A DNA stretch of 51,153 bases from Betaproteobacteria bacterium (GTDB taxonomy: Bacteria > Pseudomonadota > Gammaproteobacteria > Burkholderiales > Burkholderiaceae_C). The notes beneath the pieces were generated by a model. That model was not told the origin of the DNA. It worked only from the letters and a program-made list of their open reading frames with translations, and did no database searches. Of the stretch, positions 29,109-38,789 are shown in pieces. The stretch's first letter is position 1. The number at the start of each line of letters is the position of its first letter. The stretch spans positions 1 to 51,153 of the forward strand of contig RFTU01000009.1 in NCBI GenBank assembly GCA_009923315.1. The letters run 5' to 3'. The translations under genes were made by a program, and so were the position numbers.

Positions 29109-30551
29109 TCAAAGCGAACCCCCGCCCAGCACCTTGTAAAGGGTGGCCTGGTTGATCAGGGCCAGGGCACCGGCTTGCACCAGCGCGGCCTGTGCCGCAT
29201 AGAGCGAGCGCTGTGCGTCCAGCACCTCCAGGTAGGCCGAAGCCCCCAGCTTCCAACGCGTCTGGGCCAACTCCACGCGCTGGGTCTCGGCCTTCACCTG
29301 GGCCTGCAGCGCCTGCACCTGGTCGGCGAGCGTGGCGCGTGAAGCCAAGGCATCGCTGACCTCCTTGAAGGCCACCTGCACGGCCTTGTCGTATTGGGCC
29401 AGCGCCGCCTGCTGCGCCGCCTGAGCCTGTGCCACGCCCGCGCGCAGACGCCCTGCATCGAAGATGGGGGCCAGCAACTGAGGTGCCACACCCCAGACCC
29501 AAGTTCCGCCGGAGAACAGTGAGGACAGCTCCTTGCTGGCCTGACCGTAGGAGGCGGTGAGTGTGATGCGGGGGAAGTAGGCCCGGCGCGCAGCCTGCAC
29601 ATTGGCTTGCGCTGCGCGAAGCTGCGCTTCGGCCGCACCGATGTCCGGCCGCTGAGCCAACACATCGGAGGGCAGTTCCGCGCGCAGCGGCGGCAGGCGG
29701 CCCCACGCATCCGGCGCCAGCGGGGCAGCGCTGGGCATATCGGGCGGCAATGGGCGACCCACCAACAACACCAACGCGCTCTCATCTGCAGCCTTTTGCC
29801 GCTGTACCTGGGCCAGCGCGGCACGCGCGGACTGCAGCAGGGATTGCGCCTGCACCCACTCCAGGGCTGAGGCAGCACCCGCCTGAAGTCGTCCCTGCAC
29901 GATCTGCAGGTTGTCTTCACGGCTGCGCACGGTGTCCAGCGTGATGCGCAAGAGCGCCTCGTCAGCCTGCAGATTCACATGAGCCGCCGCAACCGCCGCA
30001 ATCAGGCTGGCGCGCGCAGCGGACCGCAGGAACTCGCTGGCGCGAAGCTGTTCTTGCGCGGCTGTTGCTTGTTGTCGAACCCGGCCGAACAAGTCCATCT
30101 CATAGGCGGTGGTGGCCAGGCCGCCGATGACCGTCGTGCTCACACCACCCGTGTTTGTGGGTACGCGCGTGCCACTGATGCCCGCGTTGAGGGTGGGCCA
30201 AAGGTCCGCCTCGCGGATCACCGCCTGAGCGCGAGCCTGCTCCACATTCAGCGCGGCCACCCGCAGGTCGCGGTTGTGTTCGAGCGCCAAGCGAATCAGG
30301 GCCTGGAGCCGGGCTTCGGTGAAGAAGCCGTCCCACGCGAGGTCCTTGGCGGACCCACTGGAGATCGGCGACTCACCTGCACCCGTTGATGAGCCCGCGA
30401 CGGCTCCATCGGTGAAACGTTGCGCCACCACCATCGGGTCGTTCAACCCATTGGACGCGGGCGGCTGCGCGGGCGACGTGGCGCAAGCCACCAACCCCAA
30501 AGTCGCCGCGACCGCGGCTGCCGATGCGAGGCGACGCAGCGGCGCGCTCAT
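29109..30551 (-). CDS. Outer-membrane efflux lipoprotein, OprM/NodT type
   Basis: A 480-residue outer-membrane channel for the adjacent RND pump. It has a lipoprotein signal (LGLVACATS, Cys about residue 22), and two repeated outer-membrane-efflux domains (about residues 75-270 and 290-475) with the long Ala/Gln-rich helices that build the periplasmic tunnel (AQVQRQKAADESALVLLVGRPL; RPDIGAAEAQLRAAQANV). The ATG start (30549-30551) overlaps the stop of the pump gene (ATGA), which fixes the start against the TTG six bases upstream and indicates coupled translation. Confidence 0.93.
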   Translation of the reverse strand: MSAPLRRLASAAAVAATLGLVACATSPAQPPASNGLNDPMVVAQRFTDGAVAGSSTGAGESPISSGSAKDLAWDGFFTEARLQALIRLALEHNRDLRVAALNVEQARAQAVIREADLWPTLNAGISGTRVPTNTGGVSTTVIGGLATTAYEMDLFGRVRQQATAAQEQLRASEFLRSAARASLIAAVAAAHVNLQADEALLRITLDTVRSREDNLQIVQGRLQAGAASALEWVQAQSLLQSARAALAQVQRQKAADESALVLLVGRPLPPDMPSAAPLAPDAWGRLPPLRAELPSDVLAQRPDIGAAEAQLRAAQANVQAARRAYFPRITLTASYGQASKELSSLFSGGTWVWGVAPQLLAPIFDAGRLRAGVAQAQAAQQAALAQYDKAVQVAFKEVSDALASRATLADQVQALQAQVKAETQRVELAQTRWKLGASAYLEVLDAQRSLYAAQAALVQAGALALINQATLYKVLGGGSL

Positions 30552-33500
30552 GACCAATCCTCCACTTTGGGCTTGTCGGGATCTTCGTGGGCATACAACT
30601 GCCGCTGCCGCTCGCTGCCCTTGAACGATCGCCTGACCACCACAAAGAAGATGGGCACCATGAACACGGCCAGCACCGTGGCCGAGATCATGCCGCCCAT
30701 CACGCCGGTGCCGATGGAGCGCTGTCCGGCCGAGCCCGCACCGCTGGCCAGGACCAGAGGCATGACCCCGAGGATGAAGGCCAAAGAGGTCATGATGATG
30801 GGTCGAAGCCGCAGGTGCGCTGCTTCCAGCACGGCCGTGACCAGGTCTTTGCCCTGGGCATGCAGGTCCTTGGCAAACTCGATGATCAGCACCGCATTCT
30901 TGGCCGACAGGCCGATGATGGTGATCATGCCCACCTTGAAGAACACATCGTTCTCAAGGCCGCGCATCATCGTGGCCATCACCGTGCCGAACACGCCCAG
31001 TGGCACCACCAGGATCACCGCCAGCGGAATCGACCAGCTCTCGTACAAGGCTGCCAGGCACAGGAATACCGCCAGCAGCGAGAAGAAGAACAGCAGGTAA
31101 GCGGTGGAGCCGCTGAGTTTTTCCTCACGCGCCAGGCCCGTCCACTCGTATCCGATGCCTTTGGGCAGCTGTGCGGCCAGGCGTTCCATCTCGGCGATCG
31201 CCTCGCCCGTGCTCACACCCTTGGCGGGCTCACCGGCAATGCGCATGGCGGGATAACCGTTGTAACGCACCGCCTGCATGGCTCCGGTCACCCACCGCGT
31301 GTTGGCGAATGCTGCAAACGCAACGCTCTCGCCTCGGCTGTTGAGCACCGGAAGTGCCAGCAGGTCTTCGGGCTCCATGCGGGCGGGCGCATCGGCTTGC
31401 ACCACCACACGCTGCACACGCCCAGCATTGAGAAAGTCGTTGATGTAGGCCGAACCCAGTGCGGTGCCCAAGGCGTTGTTGATGGCCGCGAAGCCCACAC
31501 CCAGAGCGGCCGCGCGGTCACGGTCGATCTGCAACTCCACTTGAGCGGCGTCTTCCAGGCCATCGGGCCGCACGGCGGAGAGCACCGGGCTCTTCTGCGC
31601 CTCGCCCAGCAGCTGGTTGCGCGCCTGCAGCAGCACCTCCCGGCCCACGCCACCGCGGTCTTGCAAACGGAAGGCAAACCCGTTGGCGCGGCCCAGTTCA
31701 CGGATGGGCGGCGGACTCACCACGAAGATGAAGGCGTCGCGGATACCCGACAACATGCCCTGGGCGCGCTTGACCAGCGCCTGAGCGGATTGCTCGGGAT
31801 CGGGCCGTTCGTCCCAATCCTTGAGCGCCACGAAGTTCAGCGCCGAGTTCTGGCCGGATCCCGAGAAGTTGAAGCCCAGCACGCTGGTCATCGCCTTGAC
31901 CTCTGGCTGCTTGAGCATCACGCCTTCGATCTGCTTCATCACCGCCAGGGTGCGCTCCTGCGTAGCGCCTGGGGGCAGCAGCACGTTCACCAGGATGTTG
32001 CCCTGGTCCTCATTGGGCACGAAGGCGGTGGGCAGCCGGGCGTACATCACCGCCGCTGCGCCGATCACCGCGGCGTAGATGACCATGTAGCGCCAGCAGT
32101 TGCGCAGCATGCGCGCCACCACGCTCTCGTAGCCGCGCGCCGCGCGCGAGTAGCCGCGGTTGAACCAGCCGAAGAAACCGCCTCGGGCGTGGTGATGCCC
32201 GGCCTCAACCGGCTTGAGCAGGGTTGCACACAAGGCGGGTGAGAAGCTCAGGGCCAGGAAGGCCGACAGCAGGATGGCCGTGACCATCACGGCGGCGAAT
32301 TGGCGGTAGATGTTGCCGATGGCTCCGCTGAAGAAGGCCAGTGGGATGAATACCGAGACCAGCACCACCGTGACGCCCACGATGGCCCCGCTGATCTGCG
32401 ACATCGCCTTGCGGGTGGCCGCACGCGGACTCAGCCCTTCCTCGCTCATGATGCGTTCGACGTTCTCCACCACCACGATGGCGTCGTCCACGACGATGCC
32501 GATCACCAGCACCATGCCGAACATGGTCAGCACGTTGATGGAAAAGCCCAGGGTCAGAAGTGCGGCGAAGGTCCCCAGCAGGCACACGGGCACCACCAGC
32601 GTGGGAATGATCGTGTAGCGGATGTTCTGCAGGAACAGAAACATCACGATGAACACCAAGGCCACCGCCTCCACCAGGGTTTTGGCCACCTGGGTGATGG
32701 AGATGCGGATGAACAGCGACCCGTCGAAGGGGATGGTGGCCTTCACCCCTGGAGGAAAGAACTTTTCGATCTGGTCGAGCTTGGCGCGGATGGCGTCGGC
32801 CGTCTCCAGTGCATTGGCACCTGAGGCCAGTTGCACCGACATGCCCGCCGAGGGCTCGCCATTGAGCCGCGTGCGCAAGGAATAGCTTTGCGCGCCCAAT
32901 TCAATTCGGGCCACATCCTTCAAGCGCACCGCCGAACCGTCGGGATTGGCGCGCAGCACGATGTTTCCGAACTGGGCTACCGAGCTCAATTGCCCCTGTA
33001 CCGTGACGGTGGCGCTCACCAGTTGCGTGGACAGCGCCGGCTGCTCCCCGAGCGAGCCCGATGTGACCTGGATGTTCTGCTGTGCGATGGCGGAGTTCAC
33101 ATCCAACATCGACAGGCGATAGCCCTGCAGCTTCACCGGGTCCACCCAGATGCGCATGGCGCGCTCGGTGCCGAACAGGTTGGCCTGGCCGACCCCGGGC
33201 ACGCGCTGAATTTCCGGCAGAACGGTGCGCGCGGCGTAGTCGCCCAGGGCGACCGGGTCAAAGGCCGGGTTCTCGGAAGACAGCACCACGAACAGCAGGA
33301 AGTTCGGATTGGCCTTGTCCACCCGTATGCCTTGCTGCGTGACGGCAGCCGGCAGCCGCGGTGAGGCACGCGCCAGGCGGTTCTGCACGTCCACCTGTGC
33401 AAGGTCCGGGTTCGTACCCGGTTCGTAGCTGAGGGTGATGGAGCCTGAGCCATTGGCCTGCGCCACCGACTCCAGGTACACGAGGCCAGGTGAGCCGTTC

Positions 33501-33706
33501 ATCTCTTGCTCGATCAGCGAGATGACCGTGTTTTCGAGGGTTGTCGCCGAGGCTCCGGGGTAGGTGACGTTCAACGAAATGGAGGGCGGGGCCACCGGCG
33601 GGTACTGTGCGATGGGCAGTTGCGTGACGGCCACGCCCCCGCCCACGAGGATGAACAGGGCAATGACCCAGGCAAAGACCGGGCGGTTGATGAAGAACGG
33701 CGCCAT
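30548..33706 (-). CDS. RND multidrug efflux pump, HAE1 (AcrB/MexB) family
   Basis: A 1052-residue proton-driven inner-membrane exporter with twelve expected transmembrane helices and two large periplasmic loops. It starts MAPFFINRPVFAWVIALFI as in AcrB and carries the proton-relay aspartate pair in VIGIVVDDAIVVVENV and the lysine of GLSAKNAVLIIEFAKD. Length and both halves are complete. It lies in a adaptor-pump-channel operon with a 9-base gap to the adaptor and an overlap with the channel gene. Likely substrates are amphiphilic drugs, solvents or aromatics; none can be deduced. Confidence 0.97.
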   Translation of the reverse strand: MAPFFINRPVFAWVIALFILVGGGVAVTQLPIAQYPPVAPPSISLNVTYPGASATTLENTVISLIEQEMNGSPGLVYLESVAQANGSGSITLSYEPGTNPDLAQVDVQNRLARASPRLPAAVTQQGIRVDKANPNFLLFVVLSSENPAFDPVALGDYAARTVLPEIQRVPGVGQANLFGTERAMRIWVDPVKLQGYRLSMLDVNSAIAQQNIQVTSGSLGEQPALSTQLVSATVTVQGQLSSVAQFGNIVLRANPDGSAVRLKDVARIELGAQSYSLRTRLNGEPSAGMSVQLASGANALETADAIRAKLDQIEKFFPPGVKATIPFDGSLFIRISITQVAKTLVEAVALVFIVMFLFLQNIRYTIIPTLVVPVCLLGTFAALLTLGFSINVLTMFGMVLVIGIVVDDAIVVVENVERIMSEEGLSPRAATRKAMSQISGAIVGVTVVLVSVFIPLAFFSGAIGNIYRQFAAVMVTAILLSAFLALSFSPALCATLLKPVEAGHHHARGGFFGWFNRGYSRAARGYESVVARMLRNCWRYMVIYAAVIGAAAVMYARLPTAFVPNEDQGNILVNVLLPPGATQERTLAVMKQIEGVMLKQPEVKAMTSVLGFNFSGSGQNSALNFVALKDWDERPDPEQSAQALVKRAQGMLSGIRDAFIFVVSPPPIRELGRANGFAFRLQDRGGVGREVLLQARNQLLGEAQKSPVLSAVRPDGLEDAAQVELQIDRDRAAALGVGFAAINNALGTALGSAYINDFLNAGRVQRVVVQADAPARMEPEDLLALPVLNSRGESVAFAAFANTRWVTGAMQAVRYNGYPAMRIAGEPAKGVSTGEAIAEMERLAAQLPKGIGYEWTGLAREEKLSGSTAYLLFFFSLLAVFLCLAALYESWSIPLAVILVVPLGVFGTVMATMMRGLENDVFFKVGMITIIGLSAKNAVLIIEFAKDLHAQGKDLVTAVLEAAHLRLRPIIMTSLAFILGVMPLVLASGAGSAGQRSIGTGVMGGMISATVLAVFMVPIFFVVVRRSFKGSERQRQLYAHEDPDKPKVEDWS

Positions 33707-33715
33707 GTGCCGCTC

Positions 33716-34993
33716 CTATCGGCTTGAAGCAGTCGACGGGGCGGACGCGTTGGCAGGCACCGCACTGCCGGGTTTGGAGCCCGGCGAACCCGCCGGGCCG
33801 GCAGGGCCAGAACCGCCCGATCCTGCTGCCGGTGGCGCCCACGGCACCGGCTGGACCGGCCCCTTGCCGCGCAGTTTCTGGAAGCCGTCGACCATCACCT
33901 GCTCGCCTTCCTTCAGACCTTCGAGGACCACCCATTGGCCGTCACGCGCGGGGCCCACTCGGACCGGACGCTGGTCGACCATGCCGTCTTCACCCACGAC
34001 CCGCACCGTATCGCCCTGCGGGCCGCGGCTGACCGCCTGTTGCGGCAACAACATGGCCCCTGGGGCCTGCGCCTGTTCCACCCGCACGCGCACGAACAGG
34101 CCGGGCAGCAGCGTCTGCTTCGGATTGGGCACGATGGCGCGCAGCGTGATCTGGCCGGTGGTGGGGTCCACGCTCAGGTCGGAGAACAGCAGCTTGCCGG
34201 GCAGAGGATGCGTGCTGCCGTCTTCCAGGTGCAGCGTGACGGCAGCGGCATCGGGCCCTGCCTTCTTGAACTGACCGCGGGCAATGGCCGCACGCAGTCG
34301 CAGCACATCGGCCGCCGGTTGCGTGAAGTTCACATAAAGGGGATCCACTTGTTGGATCAGCGCCAGCGGGGTGGCCTCGCCTTGGCCCACCAGAGCGCCT
34401 TCGGTGACCTGGGCGCGCCCGATGCGCCCCGCGATCGGGGCGGTGACGCTGGCGTAACCCAGATTCAGTTGCGCCGTCTGCACCGCCGCGCGGGCGGTGG
34501 CCACCTCGGCTAGGGCCTGCTGCCGGGCGGCCTGTGCGTTGATGGACTCTTGTTCGCTGATGGCCTTGGCGTCCAAGAGGGGTTTGGCGCGGTCGGCATT
34601 GGCCTGGGCCTGCATCAGGGTGGCCTCGGCGCGAGCCAGTTGCGCCTGGGCGCTGGCCAGGGCCGCTTGATAGGGCGCAGGGTCGATGGTGTAGAGCAGC
34701 TGGCCCGCCTTCACATCGCTGCCTTCCTCGAAATGGCGCGCGGCCAGGATGCCAGCCGCGCGCGCCCGAACCTGCGCGATCCGCGAAGCCTCGGTGCGGC
34801 CGGGCAACTCGGTGAGCAGGCCGACATCGCCAGGGGAGACCTTCACGACGCCCACCGCCGGCGCTGGAGGGGAGGCGCCCGGGCCTGAGGCCGCACCGCC
34901 CTTGTTCTCATTCCCACCACCGCAGGCCGAAAGCCCCAGCAGCACGCAGAGCAAGCCACCCATGGCGGCCCATCGATTCATGTGCGCAGTCAT
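33716..34993 (-). CDS. RND efflux periplasmic adaptor, AcrA/MexA type
   Basis: A 425-residue membrane-fusion lipoprotein. The lipobox is LGLSACGGG (Cys near residue 24), so the mature protein is anchored to the inner membrane by lipid. The lipoyl half-motifs (RIAQVRARAAGILAARHFEEG and the later LNLGYASVTAPIAGRIG) flank an alpha-helical hairpin (about residues 95-160); a beta-barrel domain and a C-terminal Gly/Pro/Ala-rich tail follow. The ATG at 34981 is an alternative start. First gene of the pump operon. No TetR or MarR gene is adjacent, unlike many such operons. Confidence 0.95.
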   Translation of the reverse strand: MTAHMNRWAAMGGLLCVLLGLSACGGGNENKGGAASGPGASPPAPAVGVVKVSPGDVGLLTELPGRTEASRIAQVRARAAGILAARHFEEGSDVKAGQLLYTIDPAPYQAALASAQAQLARAEATLMQAQANADRAKPLLDAKAISEQESINAQAARQQALAEVATARAAVQTAQLNLGYASVTAPIAGRIGRAQVTEGALVGQGEATPLALIQQVDPLYVNFTQPAADVLRLRAAIARGQFKKAGPDAAAVTLHLEDGSTHPLPGKLLFSDLSVDPTTGQITLRAIVPNPKQTLLPGLFVRVRVEQAQAPGAMLLPQQAVSRGPQGDTVRVVGEDGMVDQRPVRVGPARDGQWVVLEGLKEGEQVMVDGFQKLRGKGPVQPVPWAPPAAGSGGSGPAGPAGSPGSKPGSAVPANASAPSTASSR

Positions 34994-35320
34994 TGGGCAA
35001 CTGTAGCGACACTCCCGCGTCCGCGGGCGATTTAGGGTAAACTAGAGGTTCTTCATCCCCTCTGACCACTCGGCCCCATCGTGCATTCGATGTTCGGCCG
35101 ACACTTCCTGGTGCAGGTCGGCGGCGATGCCGTCGCTTCGGACCCACCGGTACCGTCCCGGGATCTTGGTTGCTTGCCGTACCGCAACCGCCCGCCGGAC
35201 CTCAATTCCACTTTCGCGACTTCACCTGCGGACAGCCACATGCTTTGGCCCTGCCCGCTGAACCCGTGCCCGGCGCAGGCGAGCCAGGCGCGTGGTGCTT
35301 TGCTTGTTGATTGGAAATTC
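34994..35320. other. Divergent intergenic region and long helicase leader
   Basis: This 327-base gap separates the adaptor start from the helicase start. It holds a short palindrome (CCCGC/GCGGG at 35014-35027), a possible plus-strand -10 (TAAACT at 35038-35043, no clear -35), and a hairpin GGTTGC/GCAACC (35168-35173 with 35184-35189). If transcription starts near 35050, the helicase mRNA has a leader of about 270 bases. The frame is open through it but the translation has no family character. Confidence 0.4.
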
Positions 35321-36832
35321 ATGTCTTTCGAAAATCTGGGCCTGGCCCCCGCCCTGACCCGTGCCCTGGCCGACGCCGGCTACGAGCAGGCCACTGATGT
35401 GCAGCAGCAGGCCATCCCCCTGGGACTGAGCCGGTTGGACCTCAAGGTCAGCAGCCAGACCGGTAGCGGCAAGACCGCTTCGTTCGCGCTGCCCGCGCTT
35501 CAGCGTATCTTGGAGGCGCGCGGTGATGGCGACAAGCGACGCGAAAAGGGTGTCGTGCATGGCCCCCGCGTCCTGGTGTTGGCGCCCACTCGCGAGTTGG
35601 CGATGCAGGTGGCCAAGGCCTTCAGCGCTTACGGCAAGCATGTGCAGGGCTTGCGCGTGACCACCGTGGTGGGCGGCGTGCCGTATGGCGCGCAGCTCAA
35701 GGCGTTGCGGGGCCCGTTGGATGTGGTGATCGCCACGCCGGGTCGACTGATCGACCACCTGGGCAGCGGCAAGTGCGTGTTGCAGAACTTGGAGATGCTG
35801 GTGCTGGATGAAGCCGACCGCATGCTCGACATGGGCTTCATCGACGACATCCGCCACATCGCCCAGCAGACGCCGGCGCAGCGGCAGACGGTGATGTTCA
35901 GCGCCACCTTTGCCGGCCACGTGGGCCGCTTGGCCGATGAGCTCTTGAAGCCCGAAGCGCAGACGGTGCAGGTGGCGCGCCACACCGATACGCATGCCAG
36001 CATTGAGCAGCGCCTGCACTGGGCGGACAACCGCCAGCACAAGGACGCCCTGCTGGATCACCTGCTGGCCGACCGCGAGGTGGACCAGGCCGTGGTGTTC
36101 ACCAGCACCCAGCAGGACGCCGACTGGCTGGCCGATCGCCTGGCCGAATTTGGCCATCGAGTGGCCTCGCTGCACGGTGGCATGCCCCAGGGCCGCCGCA
36201 CCCGCGTGCTGCAGGGGCTGCGCACGCGTCAGCTGCGTGTGCTGGTGGCCACCGATGTGGCCGCGCGCGGCATCGACGTGCCCACCATCAGCCATGTCAT
36301 CAACTACGGCATGCCGATGAAGGCCGAAGACTATGTGCATCGCATCGGCCGAACCGGCCGCGCCGGCCGCAATGGCTTGGCGGTGACGCTGGCCGAGCGG
36401 CGTGATGTGTCGATGGTCAAGCGCATCCAGCAGTTCACCACCCAGTCCATTCCCGTGGCGCAGGTCACGGGGTTGGAGCCTCGGCAGCCGGAGCCGCGCA
36501 TCTTCATGGGAGCGCCCCGCGGGGCCGGTGGTGAGCACCGCGGGCATCCGGGTGGGCGCCATGGCGGGCACGGCCATCCTGGCGCGCGTCAGGGTGGTCG
36601 CCCGGGTGGGAACCCGGCCGGCCGCAGCCGCCCCGAGGGTCCAGGCTATGGCCGCCCCCCAGGCCATGGCGATGCGGCCCATGCTGGCCGACCGGAGGGC
36701 CACTTCGAGCGTCGCCGCGAAGGTGGCGCGCAAGCTCGCCGGGCTGCAGCACCTGCCGCGGGCCGCGGTCGATTCGGTGACCAAAAGCCGCGCGGCGCGT
36801 TCCAGGCGCGCGATTCGCGTTGGGGGCGTTGA
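35321..36832 (+). CDS. DEAD-box RNA helicase, RhlE-like, with His/Gly/Arg-rich tail
   Basis: A 503-residue ATP-dependent RNA helicase. All core motifs are present in order: Q motif (VQQQAIP), I (SQTGSGKT), Ia (PTRELAMQ), Ib (TPGRL), II (DEAD), III (SAT), IV (VVFTST), V (VATDVAARGIDV) and VI (HRIGRTGRAGR). The core ends near residue 375. From about residue 395 the tail is low in complexity, rich in Gly, Arg, His and Pro with RGG/HGG-like steps, of the kind that binds RNA. Likely roles are ribosome assembly or mRNA decay at low temperature. The start at 35321 fits the family's first residues (MSFENLGLAPALTRAL). Confidence 0.95.
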   Translation: MSFENLGLAPALTRALADAGYEQATDVQQQAIPLGLSRLDLKVSSQTGSGKTASFALPALQRILEARGDGDKRREKGVVHGPRVLVLAPTRELAMQVAKAFSAYGKHVQGLRVTTVVGGVPYGAQLKALRGPLDVVIATPGRLIDHLGSGKCVLQNLEMLVLDEADRMLDMGFIDDIRHIAQQTPAQRQTVMFSATFAGHVGRLADELLKPEAQTVQVARHTDTHASIEQRLHWADNRQHKDALLDHLLADREVDQAVVFTSTQQDADWLADRLAEFGHRVASLHGGMPQGRRTRVLQGLRTRQLRVLVATDVAARGIDVPTISHVINYGMPMKAEDYVHRIGRTGRAGRNGLAVTLAERRDVSMVKRIQQFTTQSIPVAQVTGLEPRQPEPRIFMGAPRGAGGEHRGHPGGRHGGHGHPGARQGGRPGGNPAGRSRPEGPGYGRPPGHGDAAHAGRPEGHFERRREGGAQARRAAAPAAGRGRFGDQKPRGAFQARDSRWGR

Positions 36833-36866
36833 TCCCCTGACCTCGGCGGACGGCTGAAGGCCTCTG

Positions 36867-36889
36867 GCCGGCTCCCTACCGGAGCCGGC
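36867..36889 (+). terminator. Hairpin after the DEAD-box helicase gene
   Basis: Perfect 9-bp stem GCCGGCTCC/GGAGCCGGC (36867-36875 with 36881-36889) and a 5-base loop, 34 bases after the helicase stop and before the DUF885 gene. No U tract follows. Confidence 0.5.
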
Positions 36890-36932
36890 TGCCTGACTTG
36901 GCATCAAAATCCGGGTGATCCGGAGAATGAAG

Positions 36933-38789
36933 ATGTCCAAAAGCGTGCTGATGCGTGCAGCCTATGGTGTCCCCCTCGTGGCGATGTTGACGATCGCCCC
37001 GATGGCGCTGGCGCCATCCGCCGTTCTGGCCGCGCCGCCTGCGACCACGGTCGATCGTGCAGCGACCCAAGCCCTGCACCGCCTATTCGACGACGAGTGG
37101 GAGCGCCGGATGCGGGAGTTTCCCGAGGAGGCGGCCTATTTCGGCGACCAGCGTGGCGCGGATCGGTGGACGGACCTCAGCGCCCAGGCCATCGCGGCAC
37201 GGGAGGCGGCCGACCGCTCGGCCTTGCAGCGCCTGAGGGCGATACCGCGGGCCCAACTCTCGCCGGCCGATCAGCTCCACCAAGACACCTTCGCCTGGTT
37301 GCTGCAGGAGGCGGTGGATCGTCAGCGCTTCCGTGAGCACTTGCAACCTGTGGGTCACCAAAGTGGGCCCCAGACGGCCGACCGCATCGCCGAGCTGCTC
37401 CGTTTTTCCACGCCGGCCGACTATCGGCGGTACCTCAAGCGACTGTCGGCGCTGCCGGCCTATCTCGAGCAGAACATCGCCCTGATGCGCGAAGGCGTGA
37501 AAGTCGGGGTCGTGCCCCCTCGCGTGTTGATGAACCGGGTACCCGCCCAGATCGCCGCGCAGGTGGTGACAGACCCCACCAACAGCCCGTTCTACCGGCC
37601 CTTCAAGCGATTTCCAGCGGGTGTGCCGCAGGGCGAGCGCGAGGCGTTGGCGCACGAGGCGCAGGCCCTCATCCGCGATCTCGTGGTGCCTGCCTACGCG
37701 GCGTTTGCGCGCTACTTCAATGAGGACTACCTACCCCACACGCGCGAGACCATCGCCGCCACAGCTCGCCCCGATGGTCCGGCCTATTACGACTTCCTGG
37801 CGCGGTCTTACACCACCACGACGCTCAGTGCCGATGCCATTCACCAGACGGGCCTGGCAGAAGTGGCGCGCATTCGCGCCGAGATGGAAAAGGTCAAGAC
37901 CGAGACCGGATACACCGGCACGCTCGAGGCCTTCTTCACCTTCCTGCGTACCGACCCGCGGTTCTTCAAGAAGACACCGGCCGAACTGTTGGCCGCTTAT
38001 GAAGCCGTTTCCAAGCGGGTCGACCCGCAGATGGTCAAGGTGTTCCGCAAGCTGCCGCGCTTGCCCTATGGCGTGCGCCCGATTCCCGACCACCAGGCGC
38101 CGGACACGACCACGGCCTACTACCAACCCGGCGCCAACGATGGCAGCCGCGCGGGCTTCTACTATGTCAACCTCTACAAGGTTGAGATGCGTCCCACTTG
38201 GGAGATGGTGCCGCTGACGCTGCATGAGGCCGTGCCAGGGCATCACCATCAGTTCGCGCTGGGCCTGGAATTGCCGGATGCGCCGACCTTCCGCCGCACG
38301 GCGTATTTCGTGGCCTACAGCGAAGGCTGGGGCCTGTACGCCGAACAACTCGGCTACGACATGGGTCTGTACGACGACCCCTATGACCGCTTCGGTCAAC
38401 TCGTGTACGAGATGTGGCGTGCCGTGCGGCTGGTGGTGGACACCGGCATGCATGCCAAGGGCTGGAGCCGCGAGCAGGCCATCGCCTACTTCCGGGCCCA
38501 TGCCGCCAAGACCGAGCAGGACATCGTCAACGAAATCGACCGCTACATTGGCACGCCTGGGCAGGCTCTGGCCTACAAGATCGGGCAGTTGCGAATCAGC
38601 GCCTTGCGCAGCCAGGCCCAGCAGGTGCTGGGTGAGCGCTTCGATGTGCGTGACTTCAATGATGCGGTGCTGTCCACCGGCTCGGTGCCCCTGCAGGTGC
38701 TGGAGGCGCACATGGCGGCATGGATCGCCGCGCAAAAGCGCCGCCAGCCTTCGCTGGAAAGCCGCGCGGGCAAGGTGGTCCCGTCATGA
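36933..38789 (+). CDS. DUF885 family exported protein (metallopeptidase-like)
   Basis: A 618-residue protein of the DUF885 family. It has a signal peptide (about residues 1-35, ending in AVLAAPP), so it is probably periplasmic. The conserved LHEAVPGHHHQ motif, with YSEGWGLYAEQLG further on, looks like a gluzincin-type zinc site (HExxxGH plus a downstream Glu). Of three in-frame starts (GTG 36915, ATG 36927, ATG 36933) the last is chosen because GGAGA at 36922-36926 lies six bases before it. The substrate is unknown. Its stop overlaps the thioesterase start (ATGA, 38786-38789). Confidence 0.88.
   Translation: MSKSVLMRAAYGVPLVAMLTIAPMALAPSAVLAAPPATTVDRAATQALHRLFDDEWERRMREFPEEAAYFGDQRGADRWTDLSAQAIAAREAADRSALQRLRAIPRAQLSPADQLHQDTFAWLLQEAVDRQRFREHLQPVGHQSGPQTADRIAELLRFSTPADYRRYLKRLSALPAYLEQNIALMREGVKVGVVPPRVLMNRVPAQIAAQVVTDPTNSPFYRPFKRFPAGVPQGEREALAHEAQALIRDLVVPAYAAFARYFNEDYLPHTRETIAATARPDGPAYYDFLARSYTTTTLSADAIHQTGLAEVARIRAEMEKVKTETGYTGTLEAFFTFLRTDPRFFKKTPAELLAAYEAVSKRVDPQMVKVFRKLPRLPYGVRPIPDHQAPDTTTAYYQPGANDGSRAGFYYVNLYKVEMRPTWEMVPLTLHEAVPGHHHQFALGLELPDAPTFRRTAYFVAYSEGWGLYAEQLGYDMGLYDDPYDRFGQLVYEMWRAVRLVVDTGMHAKGWSREQAIAYFRAHAAKTEQDIVNEIDRYIGTPGQALAYKIGQLRISALRSQAQQVLGERFDVRDFNDAVLSTGSVPLQVLEAHMAAWIAAQKRRQPSLESRAGKVVPS

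Noticed and set aside
30587-32242. Long open frame (551 codons) on the plus strand opposite the RND pump gene
   Set aside because: Antisense to a full-length, well-conserved pump gene; its His/Gln/Arg-rich translation is typical of shadows in high-GC DNA.
35222-36940. Long open frame (572 codons) on the minus strand opposite the DEAD-box gene
   Set aside because: All helicase motifs lie on the plus strand; the antisense translation has no recognisable domain.
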